A DNA stretch of 11,343 bases from SIG673 sp964570105 (GTDB lineage: Bacteria > Bacillota > Clostridia > Oscillospirales > CAG-272), in contig CAZMWM010000063.1 in the NCBI GenBank assembly GCA_964570105.1, positions 1 through 11,343 on the forward strand, written 5' to 3'. Shown piece by piece: positions 6,174 through 11,343 of the stretch (positions within the stretch are counted from its first letter, which is position 1; the number at the start of each line of letters is the position of its first letter). The notes beneath the pieces are model-generated. The model was not told where the DNA came from and made no database searches. It worked only from the letters and a program-made list of their open reading frames with translations. The translations under genes were made by a program, and so were the position numbers.

Positions 6174-7313
6174 ATGGAGCTGTCTGAATGCAGAGCAGGT
6201 ATCGACGGTATAAATAACGAACTCCTCCGTCTTTTCTGTAAAAGGATGGAGCTGTCGAAAAACGTTGCGGAATATAAAGCCGAGCATGGGCTTCCGGTGC
6301 TCGATCACGCTCGCGAGCGCGAGGTCATATATGAGATGACCGAAAAAGCCGGCAAGGATATGGAATACTACACTAAGGTGCTGTACAACGTTATCCTTGA
6401 CCTGAGCAGAGCCTACCAAAGCAAGCTTTTAAATCGCGACACGGGCATCTCCGAGCAGATCAGGCGATATTCGGAAAATGCCGACGCCATATTCCCCAAG
6501 CGAGCCACTGTAGCCTGTCAGGGAGTTGAAGGTGCGTATTCCCAGCTCGTCTGCGAAAAGCTGTTCGAGACGGTAAAGATCAGCTATTTCAGCTCGTTCC
6601 GCGACGTTTTCGAAGCGGTCAAGAACGGTGTCTGCGAGTTTGGTATACTTCCGATAGAAAACAGCACCTACGGGACGGTGACCGAGGTATACGACCTTAT
6701 GAAGCGGTACAGCTTCTGTATCGTAAAATGTCTGCGTCTCAGAGTCGACCATTGCCTGCTCGCCAAGCCCGGCACAAAGCTTTCCGAGATACGCGAGGTG
6801 CTCTCTCACAGTCAGGGTATCGGGCAATGCGGAGATTTTTTTGCCAAGCACAAAGAGATATCAGCTCGCATACGCCAGAACACCGCCGCCGCCGCCAAAG
6901 AGACGGCGGAAACGGAGAGACGGGACGTTGCCGCCATCGCCTCCTCCGCCTGTGCCGAGCTTTACGGGCTTGAAGTCCTCCTGCGCGGCATCCAGAACGA
7001 TCCTTACAATCACACCCGCTTCATCTGCATATCGAGAGACGGAAGGATATACCCCGGCGCCAACAAGATAAGCCTTATGCTGACGCTTCCTCACACCCCC
7101 GGCTCCCTTTATAACGTGCTCGCGAAATTCACCGCAAACGGTCTGAATCTCACCAAGCTTGAAAACCGCCCGATCGAAGGCAGTGATTTCGACGCCCGTT
7201 TCTATTTCGATTTCGAAGCTTCTCCGTACGACGAAAACGTGCTCGCGCTTCTTGACGAATTAAATTCATCGTGCGAAAATCTCGTATTTCTCGGAGGATA
7301 CACGGAAAGTTAA
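6174..7313 (+). CDS. pheA: Bifunctional chorismate mutase / prephenate dehydratase (P-protein)
   Basis: Turns chorismate into prephenate and then phenylpyruvate, the route to phenylalanine. 379 residues in three parts. An AroQ-type chorismate mutase spans about 1-88, with Arg7, Arg24, Lys35, Arg47, Glu48 and Gln82 in the places of the E. coli active-site residues. Prephenate dehydratase spans about 111-290: GVEGAYS (117-123), ILPIENSTYGTV (158-169), DHCLLAKPG (192-200), SHSQGIGQC (211-219), NHTRF (279-283). A C-terminal ACT domain spans about 297-373, with PHTPGSLYNVLAKF and GLNLTKLENRP (323-333; usual form ESRP). The ACT domain implies feedback control by phenylalanine, as in the family. The ATG at 6174 follows GAAAGG (6157-6162). 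It lies 81 bp after aroC and is the last gene before the operon terminator. A prephenate dehydrogenase for tyrosine is not present here. Confidence 0.96.
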   Translation: MELSECRAGIDGINNELLRLFCKRMELSKNVAEYKAEHGLPVLDHAREREVIYEMTEKAGKDMEYYTKVLYNVILDLSRAYQSKLLNRDTGISEQIRRYSENADAIFPKRATVACQGVEGAYSQLVCEKLFETVKISYFSSFRDVFEAVKNGVCEFGILPIENSTYGTVTEVYDLMKRYSFCIVKCLRLRVDHCLLAKPGTKLSEIREVLSHSQGIGQCGDFFAKHKEISARIRQNTAAAAKETAETERRDVAAIASSACAELYGLEVLLRGIQNDPYNHTRFICISRDGRIYPGANKISLMLTLPHTPGSLYNVLAKFTANGLNLTKLENRPIEGSDFDARFYFDFEASPYDENVLALLDELNSSCENLVFLGGYTES

Positions 7314-7337
7314 AGACAGTTAAAAGTTAAAGTTAAA
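7309..7337 (+). repeat. Short GTTAAA repeat after pheA
   Basis: Four copies of GTTAAA at 7309, 7319, 7326 and 7332, the last two in perfect tandem. The first overlaps the pheA stop codon. This is a simple A/T-rich repeat in the 3' untranslated stretch before the terminator. It may be slippage; no role is evident. Confidence 0.6.
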
Positions 7338-7360
7338 GATACAGACAAAGATAAAAATAT

Positions 7361-7400
7361 GAGCCTCTTCGGCGATCAAGCTCGAGGAGGCTCGTTTTTG
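7361..7400. terminator. Bidirectional intrinsic terminator between pheA and the DUF308 gene
   Basis: GAGCCTC (7361-7367) pairs with GAGGCTC (7387-7393), with a 19 nt interior. On the plus strand it is followed by GTTTTTGTT, which ends the aromatic operon. On the minus strand the same stem is followed by ATATTTTTATC, so it can also stop transcripts of the convergent lipid cluster, whose last stop codon is at 7411. Confidence 0.8.
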
Positions 7401-7410
7401 TTATATACAG

Positions 7411-8052
7411 TCAAATAGCAATGTCTCCAAACTTTTCCGCAAAGTTCTTTTTATGAGCGCGCACGCGCACGGTATACGCCGTGATCCAGATATTCTCGGC
7501 GGCATCCGCTATCAAGAGAAGCCCGGTTATATTGTTTATAGAGAAAAAGCTCGAGAGCCTGAAAAAATCCAGCAGTGAGCATATCCCGATGACCGTTATA
7601 GCCGCCGCCGAGGTCATCATCATCCTCCATTTCATTCCAAACCGCCTTGCATCCATAGAGGTCTGGAGCTTGAGCAGACCGTCAAATATGACGTATACGC
7701 AGTATACGGTCACGAATTTGGGACCTATCGCATTCGGTATCATCATAAGGAGCAGACCGATCACAGCAGCAAACAGCCCGACCGCAAAATCAAATTGGAA
7801 CGCCAACCTGTACACATCGTTCGAATAATAGGCGAACATTTTCACCGCGCCCATAAAAAGGCTGATACCGCCAAGAACGTAGCAAAATGCCCGACCGGTC
7901 GAAAGATCGGGAAATATGAGCGTGAGCGTTCCGAGCAACAAAAGGAGCGAAGCCACGAAGATATTGCTTATCTTGGCGTTTCTCACTATCGCCATTCTCT
8001 TTTGAGCGCTCTTATCTCCGGACAGAGAATATCTCTCCTTGATCGATCCCAT
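7411..8052 (-). CDS. DUF308 (HdeD-like) integral membrane protein
   Basis: Predicted inner-membrane protein of 213 residues with about six hydrophobic segments: around NIFVASLLLLLGTLTLIFP, FCYVLGGISLFMGAVKMF, FAVGLFAAVIGLLLMMIP, FVTVYCVYVIFDGLLKL, SAAAITVIGICSLLDFF and NITGLLLIADAAENIWI. The repeated pattern of small residues and paired helices fits the DUF308 family, named for E. coli HdeD, an acid-resistance membrane protein. Function in Clostridia is unknown. A longer reading from 8124 is possible, but the ATG at 8052 has GGAGAG (8059-8064) 6 nt upstream and removes a basic non-membrane N-terminus, so it is preferred. It is last in the minus-strand cluster, 68 bp after the acyltransferase stop, and ends just before the shared terminator. 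The membrane character is clear; the family name is somewhat less certain. Confidence 0.78.
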   Translation of the reverse strand: MGSIKERYSLSGDKSAQKRMAIVRNAKISNIFVASLLLLLGTLTLIFPDLSTGRAFCYVLGGISLFMGAVKMFAYYSNDVYRLAFQFDFAVGLFAAVIGLLLMMIPNAIGPKFVTVYCVYVIFDGLLKLQTSMDARRFGMKWRMMMTSAAAITVIGICSLLDFFRLSSFFSINNITGLLLIADAAENIWITAYTVRVRAHKKNFAEKFGDIAI

Positions 8053-8120
8053 AAAAATCTCTCCATTCTCAAAGAATAATATGCGGCGTCCATTGCAAGC
8101 TCCACCGCAAGAGCCGCGTC

Positions 8121-8891
8121 TCAAGCGATAGCCGGACTGTTTTCGCGTGCCTCCGAGCCAACGGCTTCACCGTCAGGCTGTGAAAGCGCTTCATCAAGCT
8201 TTGCTTGGATGCGCGATCTGACCGATTCGCAAAGCTCCTCGCGCGTCATATCCTTGTATTCCTCGTAATATATCGGCTCAAGATAGTGCACCTGAGTGAC
8301 GACATGACCAAGCGCGTTACCGTTCATAGCCTTGTCGGAATTGACTATAGCGACCGGTACCACGGGGCATTTTGACTCAATGGCGCATTTAAAGCAACCG
8401 CTGTAAAACCGCAACAGGCGGTGTCCGCTTCCAAGCTCGTATCTCCCCTCGGGAAACACAAGATACCGCTCGCCTGCCTTCACCTCGTCCGTTATCTCGT
8501 TGATAACTCGAAGCTGTTGCTTTACCGCGTACGGCTCGATACGCTTTCCGCCGATCAGCTCTATCATCTGATCCACCGAAAATATCCTTGACTTCTGAGC
8601 ATTCATCAGCACCCGACAAGGTCTGTCGTGAGAGAGAAATATTCCCACGGCGTCGTATCTGCCGAGATGATTTGAATACATTATATATCCGCCGTCCCTC
8701 GGCAGCTTATCCTGTCCGTCCGAGACGGTCTCGATGTTTCCTATAAATTTCAGATTTCTCATAGCCCTGCGCGCAACGGCGTAGCATTGTTCATCCGAAT
8801 ATCTTTCGCGGTGAGCGGAATAATACATCGCGATAAACACGTGTATCAGCGTATACACGAAGCCTATGATAACTATAAGCGTAAATCTCAT
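8121..8891 (-). CDS. PlsC-type 1-acyl-glycerol-3-phosphate acyltransferase
   Basis: Membrane-associated acyltransferase of 256 residues, expected to acylate lysophosphatidic acid or a related lyso-lipid. An N-terminal hydrophobic helix (about 4-24) is followed by the acyltransferase blocks: SNHLGRYD (73-80, the Hx4D catalytic pair His75/Asp80), GGKRIEP (114-120), FPEGRYELGSG (146-156) and VPVAIV (178-183). Block III normally reads FPEGTRS; here Thr is absent and Arg150 follows Gly directly, so substrate preference may differ from housekeeping PlsC. The polar C-terminal tail is probably disordered. The ATG at 8891 has GAGGGG (8903-8908) upstream. It begins 28 bp after the patatin-like gene stop, so the two are likely translated from one mRNA. 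Whether this is the cell's main PlsC cannot be told. Confidence 0.88.
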   Translation of the reverse strand: MRFTLIVIIGFVYTLIHVFIAMYYSAHRERYSDEQCYAVARRAMRNLKFIGNIETVSDGQDKLPRDGGYIMYSNHLGRYDAVGIFLSHDRPCRVLMNAQKSRIFSVDQMIELIGGKRIEPYAVKQQLRVINEITDEVKAGERYLVFPEGRYELGSGHRLLRFYSGCFKCAIESKCPVVPVAIVNSDKAMNGNALGHVVTQVHYLEPIYYEEYKDMTREELCESVRSRIQAKLDEALSQPDGEAVGSEARENSPAIA

Positions 8892-8919
8892 TATGAAGAA
8901 TACCCCTCAGGCAATGCTT

Positions 8920-9774
8920 TTATCGGTTACCGTCCATAAATTCGAGCAAGGACGGATATATCCCCTCAGCCGATCTCTTTCCGTGCTCGTAGAACCTGTC
9001 GAGCACATCACGGTCCATCTCGAAACGGTCTATCCTCATAGTCGTCGGACGGATAATGAACAGCTTCCCCTCATCACGGAGCCTTTCCATTTTCCCCACC
9101 TGTTCGTTATACCGATCGATACGCGCCAAAAGCAGGTCGTACAGCTTCGGATATTTCTTTTTGTACATCACGTTCAGGACGTGCTTAAATCTGCCGTAGT
9201 CCGTCCCCTTCTCCCCCTCCGGTCTCGTAAGGACGACCACGACCTTATCGCATCCTTTTTCGAAAGCGCGGTCAAACGGTATGGAATCCCCAACGCTGCC
9301 GTCAAGGTAATGACCGCCGTCAATCTCCACAGGCTCGCACAGCATAGGAACAGAGCAGGACGCCTTGTTTATGGCAAAAAGCCGCGTCTCGTCCGCTTTT
9401 TCGGAAAAATATTCCGCCCGCCCCTCTTCACAGCTGACCGCAACGAACTCCGTCTCGCACTCCGCCGAGAAAAAAGCATCAAGGTCAAAAGGATACTGAA
9501 CGTGCGCAAATTCTGTCAGCATACGGTCAAGGTCTATAAAACGTCCGCTTTTGAAATAGGACTTAAGACCGATATATTCATATTTCTTTTCGGGTAGGAT
9601 AACGTTCTTCGTCCGCCCCACCTGTCTGGCGGTAAAATTCAGAGCGTTACCTGCCCCGGCGGAGACACCGACTATATAGGGAAAATACAGATCGTTCTGC
9701 AAAAAAACATCCAGCACTCCGGCTGTAAATATCCCCCTCTTAGCTCCGCCCTCAAGCACAAGTCCGATCTTCAT
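8920..9774 (-). CDS. Patatin-like phospholipase family protein
   Basis: Serine acyl-hydrolase of 284 residues, expected to release fatty acids from phospholipids or other acyl lipids in the cytoplasm or at the inner membrane. Visible: the oxyanion-hole loop LEGGAKRGIF (7-16), the nucleophile elbow GVSAG (36-40, Ser38), and the catalytic dyad partner in LDGSVGDSIP (157-166, Asp158). The basic C-terminal half with MYKKKYPKLYDLLLARIDRY resembles the extension of YjjU-type bacterial patatins (often annotated DUF6363). No signal peptide is present. The ATG at 9774 is preceded by AAGGAT (9785-9790), 10 nt away. First gene of the lipid cluster, with its own promoter. Pairing of a deacylating enzyme with an acyltransferase next door suggests lipid remodelling, which is inference. 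Confidence 0.92.
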   Translation of the reverse strand: MKIGLVLEGGAKRGIFTAGVLDVFLQNDLYFPYIVGVSAGAGNALNFTARQVGRTKNVILPEKKYEYIGLKSYFKSGRFIDLDRMLTEFAHVQYPFDLDAFFSAECETEFVAVSCEEGRAEYFSEKADETRLFAINKASCSVPMLCEPVEIDGGHYLDGSVGDSIPFDRAFEKGCDKVVVVLTRPEGEKGTDYGRFKHVLNVMYKKKYPKLYDLLLARIDRYNEQVGKMERLRDEGKLFIIRPTTMRIDRFEMDRDVLDRFYEHGKRSAEGIYPSLLEFMDGNR

Positions 9775-9803
9775 CTACGGTATGATCCTTTCACTGTCCG
9801 CAT

Positions 9804-9832
9804 AAAAAAGCACCCCGGCTGCATCCTCAGCC
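9804..9832 (-). other. Hairpin and T-run in the patatin gene leader
   Basis: In the predicted leader (about 9840 to 9775) the minus strand forms GGCTG-AGGATG-CAGCC (9817-9832), followed 7 nt later by TTTTTT (9804-9809). The stem is short and the T-run is offset, so it is a weak attenuator candidate at best. Confidence 0.3.
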
Positions 9833-9846
9833 GTCCATCATAAGAT

Positions 9847-9874
9847 ATTATATAGCGATCCGAAAAAAATGCAA
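9847..9874 (-). promoter_or_regulatory. Promoter for the patatin / acyltransferase / DUF308 cluster
   Basis: On the minus strand TTGCAT (9869-9874), 16 bp spacer, TATAAT (9847-9852). The -10 is perfect and the -35 matches 4 of 6. The predicted start is near 9840, 66 nt before the patatin ATG. The -35 box doubles as the 3' arm of the hairpin that may terminate the upstream gene. Confidence 0.65.
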
Positions 9875-9907
9875 CGGTCATTTTCGCTTTTTTTGCATAT
9901 ATTTCGG
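9860..9907 (-). terminator. Probable terminator of the DUF6873-like gene, overlapping the next promoter
   Basis: Minus strand: CCGAAA-TAT-ATGCAA pairs with TTGCAT-TTT-TTTCGG across an 18 nt loop, two 6 bp helices split by an internal loop. The 3' arm contains a run of seven T. It lies 38 bp beyond the upstream stop codon. It is AT-rich and may be leaky. Confidence 0.5.
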
Positions 9908-9945
9908 ACAAAATCGCAGATCTGTCTGAAAACCGAGCCTCGCCG

Positions 9946-10686
9946 TCAGATATTAAGAAGCTTTATACCGCCGAGATCGGTGAGCGGAGCATCCGAAAGC
10001 TCCACCATCTCAAGTCCTCTGACGCGGCAAAACTCCGAGATCGCGTCAAGATCGGGGTGGCTCGATATCTTCCCGAAAAAGTACACGCGCCCCTCATTGC
10101 AAAATGAAGCGCCGCCGATAAATCCGCTCCCGTAGCCCGGAAGCGCTATGTGCCCGGGTGTTATCTCAAGCACATCCGCGCCGTTTTCCCTCATAGCCGC
10201 GGCAAGTCCCCTGTCGGACGTTATGGCAGAGCGCTCGTCAAGCTTCAGGACAGAACAGCACGCGTACCCCTGCTTCACCCTCACGCATCGGGAAAACGCG
10301 TCCAGGATGCGTCTGCTCGTGTGCTCCGTCAGAGAATACAGCACTCCGTTCATCTCAAGTGCGTTGATAGCGATATCCTCGGGATATGTCGCATCAACGT
10401 TGACGCCCTCGCTCTCGACCTCAGCTGTCCGGTCAAGCTCCGAGAGCGCCGAGCGTATCCGAGCGAAGGTATCTGCGTGTCGCTCGGCGTATTTTTGGGG
10501 AGTCACCAGCCCCACGCGGCGATCATCAAGTTTTTTTATAAAAAAAAGCATATCCGGATGCGACGCGACCGGATATTGAAGCTCCGCGCACGGCGGTAGC
10601 TTTATAAGCTCGTACCCGTCGCCCTCAAGCGTTTTTACCGCATCCTGCGGCATCCTGTCGGAGCATAGCGCCACCCATCTCTTCAA
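9946..10686 (-). CDS. DUF6873-like protein of predicted GME (pentein) fold, function unknown
   Basis: 246-residue cytoplasmic protein resembling a conserved clostridial family annotated as DUF6873, with the fold of guanidine-modifying enzymes such as arginine deiminases and amidinotransferases. Recognised by memory of family landmarks: SHPDM near residue 43, YPEDIAINAL (about 100-109), CVRVKQGYACCSVL (about 133-146), AITSDRGLA, and the glycine-rich GHIALPGYGSGFIGGAS (about 177-193). Candidate catalytic residues, not proven, are the Cys in the KQGYACCS block and His178. It starts at TTG 10686, supported by GAGGTGA (10694-10700) about 8 nt upstream; no in-frame ATG nearby fits. It sits directly downstream of the rpmB terminator with no promoter seen, so expression may be by read-through. 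No neighbour explains its role. Confidence 0.72.
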   Translation of the reverse strand: MKRWVALCSDRMPQDAVKTLEGDGYELIKLPPCAELQYPVASHPDMLFFIKKLDDRRVGLVTPQKYAERHADTFARIRSALSELDRTAEVESEGVNVDATYPEDIAINALEMNGVLYSLTEHTSRRILDAFSRCVRVKQGYACCSVLKLDERSAITSDRGLAAAMRENGADVLEITPGHIALPGYGSGFIGGASFCNEGRVYFFGKISSHPDLDAISEFCRVRGLEMVELSDAPLTDLGGIKLLNI

Positions 10687-10717
10687 GTGCGTATCACCTC
10701 ACCGAATATCGTTCCCG

Positions 10718-10748
10718 AAAAAACAAAAGCCCCCGACGGCATCGGAGG
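10718..10748 (-). terminator. Intrinsic terminator after rpmB
   Basis: On the minus strand CCTCCGA (10742-10748) pairs with TCGGGGG (10730-10736, one T-G wobble) across a 5 nt loop, followed at once by CTTTTGTTTTTT (10718-10729). It is a classical Rho-independent terminator 33 bp beyond the rpmB stop. Confidence 0.85.
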
Positions 10749-10781
10749 ATCTTGTCAATACCAAAAAAGTTAAGCTCAAGC

Positions 10782-10970
10782 TCAAACAGCCTGGTCCTTG
10801 CGCATGGTGCGAAGGCAACGGGTGCACGCATAAACGGATCTATGCGTACCGTTTATGTCCATCTTTACCTTTCTGACATTCGGCTTCCAGGTCCTATTGG
10901 TCTTTCTGTTCGAATGGGAAACCTTAAGACCGAACACCATAGCTTTATTGCAGATCTCACACTTTGCCAT
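10782..10970 (-). CDS. rpmB: 50S ribosomal protein L28
   Basis: Small basic protein of the large ribosomal subunit, 62 residues, the usual length for the short bacterial L28. Visible: MAKCEIC at the N-terminus, HSNRKTNRTWKPN (19-31) typical of L28, and YACTRCLRTMRK near the C-terminus. Cys4, Cys7, Cys49 and Cys52 form a complete zinc-binding set, so this is the zinc-containing form rather than the cysteine-less form induced under zinc limitation in some bacteria. The ATG at 10970 is preceded by a perfect AGGAGG (10979-10984), 8 nt away. It appears to be monocistronic, with its own promoter and terminator. Confidence 0.96.
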   Translation of the reverse strand: MAKCEICNKAMVFGLKVSHSNRKTNRTWKPNVRKVKMDINGTHRSVYACTRCLRTMRKDQAV

Positions 10971-11061
10971 TACGGTAACCTCCTATATGAATAGCTCATC
11001 ACGGCACATTCACGACCGCGATAACGCCATAAAGTCGCTGTACCTGATACACACAGCAGTT

Positions 11062-11090
11062 ATTATATCACATATTATTCAAAATTGCAA
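11062..11090 (-). promoter_or_regulatory. Promoter of rpmB, extended -10
   Basis: On the minus strand TTGCAA (11085-11090), 17 bp spacer, TATAAT (11062-11067), with TGA directly before the -10 giving the extended form. Transcription would start near 11055, leaving a leader of about 85 nt (11055-10971) with weak possible stems (for example GCTGT/ACAGC near its 5' end). Upstream, 11091-11130 is very AT-rich and may act as an UP-like element. No gene is seen there. Confidence 0.75.
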
Positions 11091-11130
11091 TAGCAAAAAC
11101 AAAATTTTAAGAAAAAATTTAAAATTCCCC

Positions 11131-11343
11131 GCCAGCTTTTCGAGAAAAGCTGGGCAAAAAGAGTTGACCTTCGGTCAACTCGGTGTAACACGGCAAATCC
11201 GTGTTACACGCAAGGATGTAAACTTTAACAAAGACTTCCGAGTAGCTTCGCGGTGGATGATCAATATTCCATCATAGAGGGTACACCCATCTGTGTTCGC
11301 ACAAATTTAGGGCGTGTATCCTTAAACCACCCAAACTCTGCGC
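11131..11343 (+). repeat. Second copy of the long hairpin element, cut by the right edge
   Basis: Same order as the copy after aroA. H1 is at 11132-11153 (CCAGCTTTT/AAAAGCTGG), followed by GGCAAAAAGAG. H2 is at 11161-11181 (9 bp stem, TTC loop). H3 is at 11183-11209 (GTGTAACACGG paired with CCGTGTTACAC, perfect 11 bp, 5 nt loop). Then come TGTAAACTTTAACAAAG, the shared block TAGCTTCGCGGTG (11243-11255), ATGAT/ATCAT around TATTCC, and GTACACCCATCTGTGT. The last visible bases are GCGC (11340-11343), which could be the start of the GCGCACCGT terminus seen in the other cassettes. No coding sequence is recognised in this stretch. Confidence 0.85.

Noticed and set aside
6082..6213. 43-codon frame bridging the end of aroC and the start of pheA
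   Set aside because: It has no Shine-Dalgarno, overlaps both genes and resembles no known protein. It is probably a chance open frame in a lysine-rich stretch.
8866..9597. Long open frame on the plus strand, antisense to the patatin gene
   Set aside because: The minus-strand frame has full patatin motifs, a Shine-Dalgarno and a promoter. The plus-strand frame shows no family resemblance and is a codon-bias shadow.

Overview
The window looks like a chromosomal segment from an uncultured or gut-type Clostridia member, most likely near Oscillospirales. This is inferred from the clostridial-type chorismate synthase and EPSP synthase sequences, a DUF6873-like protein, strong Shine-Dalgarno sites, consensus sigma-A promoters, and stacked palindromic intergenic repeats of a kind familiar from Oscillospiraceae genomes. 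Base composition is moderately GC-rich, yet isoleucine is mostly written ATA. No phage, plasmid, transposase, CRISPR or tRNA/rRNA gene is visible.

Layout. (1) 1-782, minus strand: the N-terminal 260 codons of leucyl-tRNA synthetase, running off the left edge. (2) 783-1045: a divergent intergenic region with a strong promoter facing each way. (3) 1046-7313, plus strand: an aromatic amino acid cluster in the order DAHP synthase, aroB, aroA, (repeat island), aroC, pheA, closed by a bidirectional terminator at 7361-7400. Together these supply DAHP formation, dehydroquinate synthase, EPSP synthase, chorismate synthase and chorismate-to-phenylpyruvate conversion. Dehydroquinase, shikimate dehydrogenase and shikimate kinase are absent and must lie elsewhere. 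(4) 7411-9774, minus strand: a three-gene lipid/membrane cluster read patatin-like phospholipase, PlsC-type acyltransferase, DUF308 membrane protein, with its own promoter at 9847-9874. (5) 9946-10686, minus strand: a DUF6873-like protein of predicted guanidine-modifying-enzyme (pentein) fold, started at TTG. (6) 10782-10970, minus strand: rpmB (L28) with a perfect Shine-Dalgarno, an extended -10 promoter and its own terminator.

The most unusual part is non-coding. Between aroA and aroC lie about 490 bp of stacked hairpins that can be parsed into three cassettes, each ending in GCACCGT. A diverged relative of the first cassette occupies the right end of the window (11131-11343). Two of its hairpins differ between the copies by base-paired (compensatory) changes, suggesting selection on the fold. 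The first hairpin of the aroA-proximal copy contains the aroA stop codon. These repeats are the best candidate for something under-described; the protein genes are ordinary families, with small oddities noted in chorismate synthase and PlsC.
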